Origin: Kiritimatiellota bacterium
GTDB taxonomy: Bacteria; Verrucomicrobiota; Lentisphaeria; Oligosphaerales; JAADHN01
Assembly: GCA_013151865.1 (NCBI GenBank)
Contig: JAADHN010000014.1
Location: 1 to 64,000, forward strand
Length of the DNA stretch: 64,000 nt
Direction: 5' to 3'
Of the stretch, positions 26,431-35,650 are shown piece by piece (the stretch's first letter is position 1; each line of letters starts with the position of its first letter). Below the pieces are notes generated by a model. The model searched no databases and was not told the DNA's origin. It saw only the letters and a program-made list of their open reading frames with translations. The position numbers and the translations under genes are program-made.

Positions 26431-29400
26431 ATGTCGAGCCAATCGCCCCTGCTGCGGCCCCAAACAACGATCCTCCTGCTTTTCTGGCTGATGGGGAGAG
26501 TCGTATTATGGGCCGGAGCGCCCTTCGATTTGCGGTGCGAGTATCAGGAAGTCCCGCTGGCCGTCGACACACCGCGGCCGCGACTCGGTTGGCGGCTGGA
26601 CGACGCGCGTCGAGGTGCACGGCAAACGGCTTGCCGTGTCCAGGTCTATTCCTCGGAAGAAGCGATTGCCGAGGACCGTCCCGACGTGTGGGACAGCGGT
26701 CGAGTCGTCACGGGCAACTCGAGCCATTTCGAGTACGCCGGCCCGCCGCTGAAAGACGGCGCCGCCTACTGGTGGCGGGTGCAAGTCTGGGACGCGGACA
26801 ACCGCGTCTCTCCGTGGAGTGCGGTCGGCCGCTGGGAAATGGGCTTCCGCGGGCCGCAAGCATGGCGTGCCCATTGGATTGCGTTATCGACCGAGACCGA
26901 ACGACGGGAACCGCCCGGATTCGAACGAGCCCGCTGGATCTGGCACCCTGAAGCCCGGGGAAAGAATCAGACCGTATACCTGCGCCGTTCCTTCCAAATC
27001 CCGCGTGGTGTCGGGATCGAATCGGCTCGAGTCCGCTGTACGGCGGACAACTCGTTCAGACTCTGGGTGAATGGGAAGGCTGCCGGCGAATCGGAGACGT
27101 GGGAACGCCTCTCCACTTTCGCCGTGAAATCGTTCCTGGCTCCCGGACGGAATGCCGTTGCAGTCGCTGCCTCCAACCGCGACGGCCCCTGCGGTTTCCT
27201 CTTCAGTCTGGACGTCGTTCTGAACGACGGGAGGGAGGTCCGGCTCGTTTCCGACAAATCTTGGCGCGTGTCTGAGCAGGCCCTGGGAGAGTGGAAATCT
27301 ACAGGATTCGACGACGGCTCCTGGCAACGGGCGCGGGAACTGGGAGCATTCGGCTGCCGACCTTGGGGCACACTCGGGAAGACGGGGGCGCCGTTTCGAT
27401 CCGCATGTCTGCGCCGAGAGTTCTCACTCGAGCGGGCCCCTTCCCGGGCCAGGATCCGAGTGTCCGGCTTGGGGGCCTACCAACTGCGCCTGAACGGCGC
27501 CAGAGTCGGCCGCGATCTGATCGCGCCGGGCTGGACTCAGTTCCGCAAGCGCATTCAGTATCAGACGTACGACGTCACTTCTCAACTTGTTCGGGGGGCC
27601 AATTGCTTGGCCGTGCTTCTGGGAAACGGGTGGTGGCACAGCCGGATCGGTGGCGAACGCAAACAGGCGGGGCGCGACTTTCCCCGACTCCTCCTGCAAC
27701 TGGACATGGATTTCGCCGATGGAACGCGTCGCCGGATCGTCAGCGACGAATCTTGGAAAGGACGCCCGGGACCGCTCTTGGAAGACGACATCTACGATGG
27801 GGAAGTGTGGGATGCCCGGGAGGAGACACCCGGTTGGGACCGGCCCGGGTTCGACGATGCCGGATGGGGCCTGGCCGGCAGGGCCGGTGGTCCCGACCTC
27901 GATCTGCTCGTACCGCAAGCAAAGGAGCCGTTGCAGGTGTTACGTGAACTCCCCGCCCGAAAAGTCGCTGAAGTCCGCCCGGGGGTTTACGTCTTCGATT
28001 TCGGCGTGAACCTGACCGGAGGTGTCCGAATTCGAGTCCGGGGCAAGGCGGGAGACCGAATTACGTTGCGCCACGCCGAAGTGCTCAAGGCGGATGGCGC
28101 CATCGACACCGCCAACCTGCGCAGTGCCCGGGCCACGGACGTGTACGTCCTTCGCGGCGAAGGCGTTGAAGAATGGTCGCCGCAATTCACGTACCACGGC
28201 TTTCGGTACGTCGAAGTCAACGGCTGGCCCGGCAGGCCCGGCAAAGACGCCCTCACGGCGTGCTTTGTTTCGACTGCCTGCCCGCGCATCGGGGACTTCA
28301 CCTGTTCCTCCGACTTGATCAACCGTATCCAAGAAAACATCCTGCGTGGGGCTCGAGGCAATATGTTCTGCGTTCCCACTGATTGCCCGCAGCGTGATGA
28401 ACGGCTGGGCTGGACCGGTGATGCTCAGGTATTCGCCGACACGATGTGCTGGAACTTCGGCGCCGTACGTTTCCTGACCAAGTGGATGAGGGATGTGCGC
28501 GATTGTCGCCGAGACGATGGCGCGGTGCAGAACGTCAGCCCCACGTACGCCCGCGGCGTGGCGAGCCCGGCCTGGGGCGATGCCTGCATTATCGTTCCCT
28601 GGCAGGTCTACCGACATTTCGGCGACACTCGTATCATTCGGGAAAACTGGGCGTGCATGACCGGATGGCTTCGGTTCATGAGGCGAAACGCCAAAGGAGA
28701 TCTGTACGAGCGAGATGGGTACGGCGATTGGATCGCGACCGTTAAGTCCCCCAAGAAACCCATCAGTGCCGCGTATTATTACTACGACCACCTCCTCATG
28801 GCGGAAATGGCCGACGCGGTGGGACGCGCCCGTGACGCAACCGGTTACCGCCTTGAAGCCGCCAAGGTCCGCACCGCTTTCAATCGAAAATACTTCAATG
28901 CGAGAACAAACCAGTATGCAGGCGGGACACAGACCGCCAATCTCCTCCCGCTGTTTTTCGGGATTGTTCCAGACGGTCGTATTCGCCCGGTGGCGGCCAA
29001 CGTCGTTCGTGACATCCAGGAGCGCAGCGGTCATTTGAGCACCGGTTTTCTGGGGACGGCCTATATCAACCCGGCGCTTACACGGACCGGGCACCACGCT
29101 GTTGCTTGGCTCCTGGCCCAACAGACTACGTATCCATCTTGGGGATACATGGTTGAGAGTGGCGCCACCACCGTATGGGAACTCTGGAACAGCGACCGGG
29201 CCGGACCGGGTATGAACTCGAGGAACCATTTCGCCCTCGGTTCCGTCGGTGCATGGTTTTATGAGTCCCTGGCGGGAATCGAGATTGTCGAACCGGGCTA
29301 CCGTGTGGTACGGATTCGTCCCCGTCCCGTTCCGGGGTTGCACTGGGTACGAGCCCAGGTCAAAACGCTCTACGGACCGATTACCTGCCGTTGGGAAATG

Positions 29401-29673
29401 AGGCCGGACCGGTTCCTGCTTGAAATCAACCTGCCGCCCAACACGCGCGGCACCGTGCATCTCCCAATTTTCGGGCTCCACGCACCCGTCATCACGGAGA
29501 GCGGAACGGTCGTTCTCAATAATGGAGACCGTGGCGTTCCCTCCCTGCCTGCCGGCGTGAGCTGGCGGGGAATTCAGGACGGTTCCGCCGTGTTCGCCCT
29601 CGGGGCCGGCCATTATTCCTTTGGCGCTCCCGGACCGCCTCCGGGGGCGTTTCCCGCGCCAGTGAAGCGCTGA
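26431..29673 (+). CDS. Secreted alpha-L-rhamnosidase, GH78
   Basis: This 1080-residue protein has a signal peptide (about residues 10-28, ILLLFWLMGRVVLWAGA) and the full GH78 layout. An Ig-like N-terminal module (30-140) contains LAVDTPRPRLGW. Jelly-roll modules follow to about residue 560, and then the alpha/alpha barrel. The catalytic block CPQRDERLGWTGD (from about 652) and the distal ESGATTVWELW (Glu 917) are where the family has its general acid and base. A C-terminal beta domain closes the protein. The enzyme releases terminal L-rhamnose from plant or algal polysaccharides or glycosides. It starts two bases after the preceding small-protein pair and is probably co-transcribed with it. 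Confidence 0.93.
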   Translation: MSSQSPLLRPQTTILLLFWLMGRVVLWAGAPFDLRCEYQEVPLAVDTPRPRLGWRLDDARRGARQTACRVQVYSSEEAIAEDRPDVWDSGRVVTGNSSHFEYAGPPLKDGAAYWWRVQVWDADNRVSPWSAVGRWEMGFRGPQAWRAHWIALSTETERREPPGFERARWIWHPEARGKNQTVYLRRSFQIPRGVGIESARVRCTADNSFRLWVNGKAAGESETWERLSTFAVKSFLAPGRNAVAVAASNRDGPCGFLFSLDVVLNDGREVRLVSDKSWRVSEQALGEWKSTGFDDGSWQRARELGAFGCRPWGTLGKTGAPFRSACLRREFSLERAPSRARIRVSGLGAYQLRLNGARVGRDLIAPGWTQFRKRIQYQTYDVTSQLVRGANCLAVLLGNGWWHSRIGGERKQAGRDFPRLLLQLDMDFADGTRRRIVSDESWKGRPGPLLEDDIYDGEVWDAREETPGWDRPGFDDAGWGLAGRAGGPDLDLLVPQAKEPLQVLRELPARKVAEVRPGVYVFDFGVNLTGGVRIRVRGKAGDRITLRHAEVLKADGAIDTANLRSARATDVYVLRGEGVEEWSPQFTYHGFRYVEVNGWPGRPGKDALTACFVSTACPRIGDFTCSSDLINRIQENILRGARGNMFCVPTDCPQRDERLGWTGDAQVFADTMCWNFGAVRFLTKWMRDVRDCRRDDGAVQNVSPTYARGVASPAWGDACIIVPWQVYRHFGDTRIIRENWACMTGWLRFMRRNAKGDLYERDGYGDWIATVKSPKKPISAAYYYYDHLLMAEMADAVGRARDATGYRLEAAKVRTAFNRKYFNARTNQYAGGTQTANLLPLFFGIVPDGRIRPVAANVVRDIQERSGHLSTGFLGTAYINPALTRTGHHAVAWLLAQQTTYPSWGYMVESGATTVWELWNSDRAGPGMNSRNHFALGSVGAWFYESLAGIEIVEPGYRVVRIRPRPVPGLHWVRAQVKTLYGPITCRWEMRPDRFLLEINLPPNTRGTVHLPIFGLHAPVITESGTVVLNNGDRGVPSLPAGVSWRGIQDGSAVFALGAGHYSFGAPGPPPGAFPAPVKR

Positions 29674-30219
29674 GTCTCTCTGCGGATGTGTCTTTGGCGG
29701 TTCAAGGTTGGGATCGGGAGAAACGGGCTACGCCGACCGGCATCTGCAATTCACGCGCCCGGGATCACGTCAGGATTTGCAGGAGACGGCCATGTTCGAG
29801 CCGCGCCTCCAAACGTCCTCGCGCCTGATCGAACATTTCCGCAGCACTGCGGCTTTCCTTCGCGCTCGACGGGTGGTATGTTTATTCACTTCCGGTCCCA
29901 ACTCCGGATGCGGAGGCCGCCTGCAGGCGCGCGCTCTTGCTTGTGCTTGCGCCCCTACGGAGGACGGCCGACCAAGTTATTGTGGGCCGCCGTCCGGATC
30001 GACTGTCCTGCCCAAGACCACGGTGTGCCCGCCGCAGGTCCGGTTCTGCTCTCCGAGACAGGTCGACGGCGCTCGAGACACTCGATTCCGTGACTCACCG
30101 AAATGCGACGTGGGCAAGCTTGCCGAATACGACCGAGCCAAAAAGAGCACGAGACAGGCGGGGGGCAGCTGAATGATGCCGACGAGCAGCGTCTGCCTCA
30201 ACGACACCCCAGAGGCTTC
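29674..30219. other. Gene-free spacer after the rhamnosidase
   Basis: About 550 bases. The overlapping short frames are not protein-like, and no hairpin with a T run is visible. It presumably contains the promoter of the next cluster. Confidence 0.4.
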
Positions 30220-30651
30220 ATGACACTTGCGACCCAAAAAACGGTCTACTTGAGCGGCCCTATCATGGACGAGCATTTGGGCCGGGCGCGGGAATGGCGC
30301 AAACGTGCCAAGGAGCTTCTTTCGAATCACTTCCGGACCCTCGACCCTATGCGCCGGAACTTCGTGGACCGACAGGTGGACAGCGCCAATGAAATCGTCG
30401 AGTTCGACCTCCAAGACATCCGGGATTGCGATATCGTCCTGGTGAACTACTGCAAACCCAGTATCGGCACAAGCATGGAAGTCTTCTACGCCGCCCATGA
30501 CCTGGGAAAATTCGTGGTCACTTTTTCACCGTTCGACTTCAAGGACTGCAGTCCGTGGATGGTACGGTTCAGCACTAAGATCCTGGGATCACTCGAGGAA
30601 GCGTGCCAATACCTGGTGCGCCACTTTGCCGAAACCGAGGAGGACGCCTGA
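30220..30651 (+). CDS. Nucleoside 2-deoxyribosyltransferase-like protein
   Basis: This 143-residue protein starts at the ATG at 30220 with AGAGG just upstream. It begins KTVYLSGPIMD, the typical first strand and loop of the family. The middle reads DLQDIRDCDIVLVNY, followed by PSIGTSMEVFYAA. There the Asp and the Ser-x-Gly-Thr-x-x-Glu pattern match the nucleoside-binding and catalytic Glu region of nucleoside 2-deoxyribosyltransferases. The enzymes swap bases on deoxyribosides, and relatives act in nucleotide salvage or as N-glycosidases. It ends one base before the amidase start and shares its ribosome-binding region with it. Confidence 0.78.
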   Translation: MTLATQKTVYLSGPIMDEHLGRAREWRKRAKELLSNHFRTLDPMRRNFVDRQVDSANEIVEFDLQDIRDCDIVLVNYCKPSIGTSMEVFYAAHDLGKFVVTFSPFDFKDCSPWMVRFSTKILGSLEEACQYLVRHFAETEEDA

Positions 30652-30652
30652 A

Positions 30653-31669
30653 TTGCGCGCTACCGGTCGGCCTCCCGTAGGTCCCAGCCAACGGATTGCA
30701 GGCGCGTGGGCGCGTGTTCCGGCGCTCCTCTTGCTCGCGGTGACCGCCCTCCCCGTTTCCGCGTTTCGCATCCGGACGGCCACACAGAATGGGGTTCGGT
30801 ACGTTCTATTGGAGGACGTGGCCCGGTATTACGGCTTGGCGTTGCGTTCCGGCAAAGCGGACATCCGCCTGAAGTCCCGGTATTCGGACATCCGTTTCGT
30901 TGTCGAAAGACGAGCGGCCCGGGTCAACAGTGTCCCGGTCGACTTGTCGTACGCTCCACGGCGGTGGAAAAAGGCACCGTTGCTGAGCGAGACCGACTTT
31001 CGACTCCTGCTCGATCCGATCTTGCGCGGGCACGCGCTGCCTCGCAGCACCGTGAGGACGATTGCACTCGACCCGGGACACGGCGGCAAAGACACCGGGG
31101 CCGTGGGCCAGAACGGGATCATGGAAAAAGACCTTGTACTGCAAGTCGCCCTCCGCTTGGCAACCCGGCTGCGCAAGGCCGGTTTTCGGGTACTGCTCAC
31201 CCGCAGCTCGGACAAGACCGTCGAGTTGGGAAGCAGACCTGCACTGGCGAGAACCGGCAAGGCCGACTTGCTCGTCAGTTTGCACATGAATTCCGCAAAA
31301 TCTCGATCGGTCCGCGGGGTGGAAACGTTTTTTCTGACTCCGGCAGGCACGTCGTCGACCTACAGCCGACGTCACAGTAAACGCAAAGGCAGCGGCAACG
31401 GGTTCGACAGATGCAATACCCGCTTGGCCTACGAAATTCAGAAAAACTTGGTTCGCGTAACAGGCTGCGAAGACCGAGGGATCAAACATGCCCGGTTCCT
31501 GGTGCTTCGCAACGCCCCCTGTCCGGCGGTGTTGGTGGAGATGGGGTTTGTGAGCAATTCGCGAGAGCTGAAGAAGTTGCGGACGGCGACCTACCGTGAA
31601 CGATTGGCAGCGGGGATTTGCTACGGCATTCGGGCGTACGCCCAGTGTGTCGCGCCGACGGCAAAGTGA
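30653..31669 (+). CDS. N-acetylmuramoyl-L-alanine amidase (Amidase_3), TTG start
   Basis: No ATG or GTG fits. A TTG at 30653 is in frame, preceded by GAGGAGG at a good distance and directly followed by a signal peptide (VPALLLLAVTALPVSA); 338 residues. The mature N-terminal part (about 35-130) resembles a copper-amine-oxidase-N/AMIN-like beta region. The zinc amidase domain has LDPGHGGKDTGA, a Glu in IMEKDLVL, LVSLHMNSAK and the catalytic Glu in VLVEMGFVSN. It cuts the bond between MurNAc and L-Ala in the periplasm during cell separation or remodelling. The upstream deoxyribosyltransferase ends one base earlier, so expression is likely coupled. Confidence 0.88.
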   Translation: MRATGRPPVGPSQRIAGAWARVPALLLLAVTALPVSAFRIRTATQNGVRYVLLEDVARYYGLALRSGKADIRLKSRYSDIRFVVERRAARVNSVPVDLSYAPRRWKKAPLLSETDFRLLLDPILRGHALPRSTVRTIALDPGHGGKDTGAVGQNGIMEKDLVLQVALRLATRLRKAGFRVLLTRSSDKTVELGSRPALARTGKADLLVSLHMNSAKSRSVRGVETFFLTPAGTSSTYSRRHSKRKGSGNGFDRCNTRLAYEIQKNLVRVTGCEDRGIKHARFLVLRNAPCPAVLVEMGFVSNSRELKKLRTATYRERLAAGICYGIRAYAQCVAPTAK

Positions 31670-31698
31670 ACACGACGGACATGCTTGGAGGTGCAACG

Positions 31699-32124
31699 AT
31701 GGCCAATTGTGTATTCTGCAAGATTGTTGCCGGCGAAATCCCGGCAGACAAGCTCTACGAAGACAACTGTGTACTCGCATTCCTAGACATCGCCCCAATC
31801 AACAAGGGGCACACGCTGGTGGTCCCCCGCGAGCACTTTTTCGGGATCACGGCAGTGCCGGCCGAGATCCAGGCACGAATGATGCAGGTCGGGGCGCGAT
31901 TGGGTGCCGCTCTGCTGCGCGCCGTCGGCGCGGACGGTTTCAACCTGATCCTTTCGAACGGCGCCTGCGCGGGCCAGGTGGTGCAACACGTCCACCTGCA
32001 CGTTATTCCCCGTTTCCCGGACGACGGCATTTCCCTGCCGGCGCGCAGCGTCCCCTACGAAGACGACAACGAAAAAAGAGAAATCATCGACCGAATTCGA
32101 AACCGGATGGCGCCTCATGCATGA
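31699..32124 (+). CDS. HIT-family (HINT-like) nucleotide hydrolase
   Basis: This 141-residue protein starts at the ATG at 31699 with GGAGG eight bases upstream. It has CVFCKIVAGEIPA at the N-terminus, GHTLVVPREH in the middle, and the histidine triad QHVHLHVIPR. HIT proteins of this length hydrolyse AMP-N-epsilon-lysine or related adenylates. The stop overlaps the start of the next gene by several bases, so the two are coupled. Confidence 0.93.
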   Translation: MANCVFCKIVAGEIPADKLYEDNCVLAFLDIAPINKGHTLVVPREHFFGITAVPAEIQARMMQVGARLGAALLRAVGADGFNLILSNGACAGQVVQHVHLHVIPRFPDDGISLPARSVPYEDDNEKREIIDRIRNRMAPHA

Positions 32125-32533
32125 AGATGTGCGATTCGAAGCAGGCCTACGGCGCATTGTCGAGGCGGATCCCCGATACAAACGCGGCGCCTACGCATTC
32201 GTTGCGGAGGCGGTGACGCTCACGGCGTCTCGAATCGCGGAACGGGAGGGAGGCCGCCGACACGTGACCGGCCGGGAACTGCTCGAGGGCATCCGCGAGG
32301 CAGCCCTTGACCGATACGGTCCCCTGGCCCGAAACGTGCTGCGGGAGTGGGGCGTAAACCGAACCGAAGATTTCGGCAACATCGTGTTTAATATGGTCCG
32401 GCACGGAATGCTTGGCGCGAATGATGAAGACACGCCGTCCGACTTTGAAAACGGTTACGATTTCGACGAAGCTTTCCTGAAGCCTTTTGCGGAACCCGGC
32501 CGTCTGCCGTCCGACTTGCCGAAGATCGCCTGA
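32117..32533 (+). CDS. Minf_1886-family conserved protein
   Basis: This 138-residue protein starts inside the end of the HIT gene. It follows the Minf_1886 pattern: an N-terminal ADPRYKRGAYAFVAEA segment, HVTGRELLEGIREAAL, then WGVNRTEDFGNIVFNMV and an acidic stretch (DFENGYDFDEAF). The family is widespread in Verrucomicrobiota and Planctomycetota without known function, which supports the PVC placement. Coupling to the HIT gene suggests a nucleotide-related job, but this is only inference. Confidence 0.85.
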   Translation: MHEDVRFEAGLRRIVEADPRYKRGAYAFVAEAVTLTASRIAEREGGRRHVTGRELLEGIREAALDRYGPLARNVLREWGVNRTEDFGNIVFNMVRHGMLGANDEDTPSDFENGYDFDEAFLKPFAEPGRLPSDLPKIA

Positions 32534-32835
32534 AGCGCCCAATCCGGCGGGGGGACCGCCGCGGGGCAGATCTGAGTGGAGATTCCCAAGACGCAGGCGG
32601 GCCGAAGAACGAGCAAAAAGTGGTCCTGGAACAGACGCTATCAAGAAGTCGGGACGGTTGTGGATCGAATTCACGGATTGGTCGGATCAGTCGACCTCGG
32701 GAAGGCGTCGTTTCATACGTATCCCTTCACGACAGTGGGCGGGGCCCAGTTGTTTCCAGTCTCGGAATACGGTCGAGCGCAAGTCACCCTCCAGCCTCGA
32801 TAGAATCGCCCAAACAATTCCGAGGCGCTCCGTAA
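32534..32835. other. Gene-free spacer before repeat A copy 3
   Basis: About 300 bases. A hairpin (cggcgg / ccgccg near 32543-32560) follows the Minf_1886 gene but has no T run. No gene is supportable; the open frames on the minus strand run through the repeat and look non-coding. Confidence 0.4.
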
Positions 32836-33019
32836 CCCCGATCGATTCATGGACCTCGTCGCGAGCGAGCGCAACTCGTACGGATTCGAACCGTTGCGTC
32901 CAACGCAGGACGAGGCTGTGTTGAAACACCGTCCAGAGGGCGGCGGCGGGCGATAGCACTGTTCCGAAGGCATCTACGGTACGGCTTCGCACCCGATGAC
33001 TCATGCACGATTCAGGCTG
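32836..33019 (+). repeat. Dispersed repeat A, copy 3
   Basis: Reverse-complement orientation relative to copies 1 and 2. It contains gattcatggacctcgtcgcg at the left, gtgttgaaacacc near 32917, and gactcatgcacgattcagg at the right. The right end is only 15 bases from the GTG start of the secreted EEP-fold gene, so the element would lie in that gene's promoter or 5' leader. Confidence 0.75.
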
Positions 33020-33033
33020 ACCCGGGAGTGCCG

Positions 33034-34125
33034 GTGAAAGCGATCCTGAAACCCTCCCCTCGGTTACTGCGACTCCTGCCGGGAACGTTCCGGCGACGAC
33101 TACGGCGGCGGGCCCTTGTCGCCGTCTGGGTCGCGCCATTTCTGTTCGCCGCCGGACTACCGGTGTTTCCGGCGGGACTTCCCGAGCCACCGGCGGAAGT
33201 CCGAATCATGTCGTACAATGTCTACAACTATTTCGATCCCGACATGGTCCCTCAACTCAAGAGTCCAGAGTCGCGTCAGGCGGTCATCGACACGATCATC
33301 GTGCTTAAGCCGGACATCGCGATCCTGGTCGAAATGGGGGCCGGACGGGCCGTGGAGGGACTGTTGCAAGCGTTGAAAGCACGGGGCAGCACATATCCGT
33401 TCCATTCCGTCGTGTCCGGCGCCGACCCGGTTCGGCACCTTGTGGTCCTGGCGCGCTTCCGCCCCGTCGGCATCGAACATCGGACGGACCTGACGTACCG
33501 TCTCAAAGGACAGTCGGTGCCCGTGCAGCGCGGGATCGCGCACTGCGTTTTCCGCTGGAACAACGGCTACACTCTGCACCTACTGGCGGCGCACCTGAAG
33601 AGCAAACTCTTTCACCCTCTCGGCCAAACGGACATGCGCCGATACGAAGCGCGCCAGTTGCGGTACCTCGTCGACGCCATCCTGAAAAAAGAGCCCACGG
33701 CCAACGTCCTGGTTGTCGGTGATATGAACGACACCCCGGATTCATCACCGATCAAGACGCTGTACAACCGACGGCGCAAACCGGAAGCACGGCTCTATGA
33801 CCTTCGCCCCGTAGACCGCTACAACATGGCCTGGACCCACTGTTACGATCCCGGAGATACCTACACCCGAATCGACTACGCTTTGGCCAGCTTCGGATTG
33901 CTGCCCGAGGTGGATTTGGCCCGCACAATCATTCCATTCATCCCGGATTGGTACGTCGCTTCGGATCATCGACCCCTGATTGTCGTCATCCGACCTCGGG
34001 AAACCCCGGCAACGGACGCAACATTAGCCCGGTTCGACCGTTGCGTACGCCGGCCGGACGCGCCCATGTCGTTCTTTCACGGCGGCCGTGTGGTGGGTAC
34101 CCGCAAGGCACGAAAATCAAGGTGA
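33034..34125 (+). CDS. Secreted endonuclease/exonuclease/phosphatase-fold hydrolase
   Basis: The start is the GTG at 33034 with GGGAG five bases upstream (GTG 33028 is also in frame); 363 residues. An Arg-rich N-terminus and hydrophobic core (LVAVWVAPFLFAAGLPVF) form a signal peptide. The EEP fold shows RIMSYNVYNYF (metal Asn), IAILVEMGAG (metal Glu), HLLAAHLKSK, LVVGDMNDTPDSSP (catalytic Asp/Asn) and YVASDHRPLIVVI (catalytic Asp-His). The family cleaves phosphodiesters of nucleic acids or phospholipids, so an extracellular nuclease is the most likely role. The C-terminal ~45 residues are an unmatched basic tail. Confidence 0.85.
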   Translation: MKAILKPSPRLLRLLPGTFRRRLRRRALVAVWVAPFLFAAGLPVFPAGLPEPPAEVRIMSYNVYNYFDPDMVPQLKSPESRQAVIDTIIVLKPDIAILVEMGAGRAVEGLLQALKARGSTYPFHSVVSGADPVRHLVVLARFRPVGIEHRTDLTYRLKGQSVPVQRGIAHCVFRWNNGYTLHLLAAHLKSKLFHPLGQTDMRRYEARQLRYLVDAILKKEPTANVLVVGDMNDTPDSSPIKTLYNRRRKPEARLYDLRPVDRYNMAWTHCYDPGDTYTRIDYALASFGLLPEVDLARTIIPFIPDWYVASDHRPLIVVIRPRETPATDATLARFDRCVRRPDAPMSFFHGGRVVGTRKARKSR

Positions 34126-34372
34126 CGACGCGTTATGGGCCACAAGGTGACGATCGGATAGAGACGCCGACGCCGAAGCGGCGGGACGGCTTCCGCGTGA
34201 ACGTCTGTCTGCGTGCGACATGTGCAAAGGCAGGCGGGACTCGGGCAGGCCGGAGGAATAACCGGAGTGGCGCCGTGTCCAAATCCCGCATGCTGTCGAA
34301 TGCCAACGAATTGATCCGGTGCAGCCGACCTCGTGACCGCGGCGGCTGACCACGGCGCTCTCGGGGAAACGT

Positions 34373-35353
34373 TCAGGGAGGAGTGCACAGCGCCCGAGAA
34401 GCCGTCTCGATGTCGCGGTGAATCTGGTCGCGCAGTGCCGCGACCGAAGGGAACCGTCGATCCGGGCGAAGGCGGACGACGGGCTCGACCTCGATATATC
34501 GGCCGTACAGCGTCCGCATGGCGTGGAAAAAATGAAACTCGGCCACAGGCGCGGTCTCCCGGGACGACATGTCCTGAAGGGTCGGGGCCGCTCCCAGGTA
34601 AAGAATACCGTCTTGCGGGACCGAGACTTCTCCGTATTCGCTTTCGGCAATTCGGGCGCGGGCGGCGTACACTCCCGTGGGCGGCAATTGCATCCCCATG
34701 CAGGCGATATTGGCTGTGGGACAATCGAACGCGGCCCGTCCCAGACCCCGCCCGTGCACCACCGGTCCGAACAGGGCGTACGGCCGTCCCAACATGCGTT
34801 GCGCGCTTCGCAGACGCCCGGCCGACAGCGCCCGGCGAATGCGCGTACTGCTGACCGGTCGCCCATACCACAGGACTTCCGGCACGCTGACCGCCTCGAA
34901 CCCGTGCCGCCGCCCGACCCGGGTGAGATAACCCGTGTCGCCGCAGCCGCCGGCCCCGAACCGCCAGGTCCGACCGACGCACACCCCCCGGAGTCGGCCC
35001 GGGACAGCCAACAGGTTCCGCGTCACGAATTCGTCTGCCGACAGGGCCGCCAACTCCGGAGTGAACGGCAGAACCACAACAGAACGGATCCCCACGTCAC
35101 GCAGAATTCGGAGCTGCTGCGCACGGGCGGTAAGTCGTTTCGGGGCCGCTTCCGGGGAGACGAGGACGGCCCGCGGGTGGGGATCGAAAGTCATGACCAC
35201 TGGGTCGGCGCCAGTGTGGCGGGCGAGGTCGACCAACGCACTCAGAATCCGCTGGTGGCCCCGGTGAACGCCGTCGAATACGCCGATAGCGACCGTGACG
35301 TTCCGAACCGCGGCGGTCCGGTACAGCTCGGGCAGTGAAGAGGCAAGCTTCAT
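34373..35353 (-). CDS. ribF: Bifunctional riboflavin kinase / FAD synthetase
   Basis: This 326-residue enzyme makes FMN and then FAD. The start MKLASSLPELY at 35353 matches the family; in-frame ATGs at 35362 and 35377 also exist. The N-terminal adenylyltransferase half has IGVFDGVHRGHQ, VMTFDPHPRAV and the late VSSTRIRRALSAG. The C-terminal kinase half has DCPTANI followed by PPTGVYAARA and a Glu-rich VEFHFF-like segment. It is the last gene of the nusA operon, convergent with the secreted EEP gene across 247 bases in which I see no clear terminator. Confidence 0.94.
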   Translation of the reverse strand: MKLASSLPELYRTAAVRNVTVAIGVFDGVHRGHQRILSALVDLARHTGADPVVMTFDPHPRAVLVSPEAAPKRLTARAQQLRILRDVGIRSVVVLPFTPELAALSADEFVTRNLLAVPGRLRGVCVGRTWRFGAGGCGDTGYLTRVGRRHGFEAVSVPEVLWYGRPVSSTRIRRALSAGRLRSAQRMLGRPYALFGPVVHGRGLGRAAFDCPTANIACMGMQLPPTGVYAARARIAESEYGEVSVPQDGILYLGAAPTLQDMSSRETAPVAEFHFFHAMRTLYGRYIEVEPVVRLRPDRRFPSVAALRDQIHRDIETASRALCTPP

Positions 35354-35650
35354 TGTGGGCATTGTACTTGTCGTCATCGTCTTCCATGCAACTATCGATA
35401 CCGTGCGTGCCCTTCCGACCGCGAGCCGGACGGCGCGGCGGTTTCGGGTCGGGGCGATTGCAGACTTCGCCGGACACCCACGCAGTAAGCCCGGAGGGTT
35501 GGGGCGAGCGGCCGCACAACCGAAATGGGCGCCCTTCGCGTAACCCGCGGTGCCGGAGATAGGTATGACGGGATTTGCCGGCTGCAGCGCCCGCCGCTAC
35601 AGGCAAAGAGAGCCGCCCGCCCCGCCCAAGTTGTCCGCAGCGGACCCGGC

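Noticed and set aside
32880-32900. A tRNA T-loop-like sequence (ggttcgaatcc on the minus strand) in repeat A copy 3
   Set aside because: The other three copies of the repeat do not keep it, and no acceptor or anticodon stem can be formed around it.
32687-33190. Minus-strand open frame through repeat A copy 3, and a similar peptide from copy 4 (43581-43799)
   Set aside because: The peptides look alike only because the DNA repeats are alike. Copies 1 and 2 carry stops in the corresponding frame, so a conserved protein is not supported.
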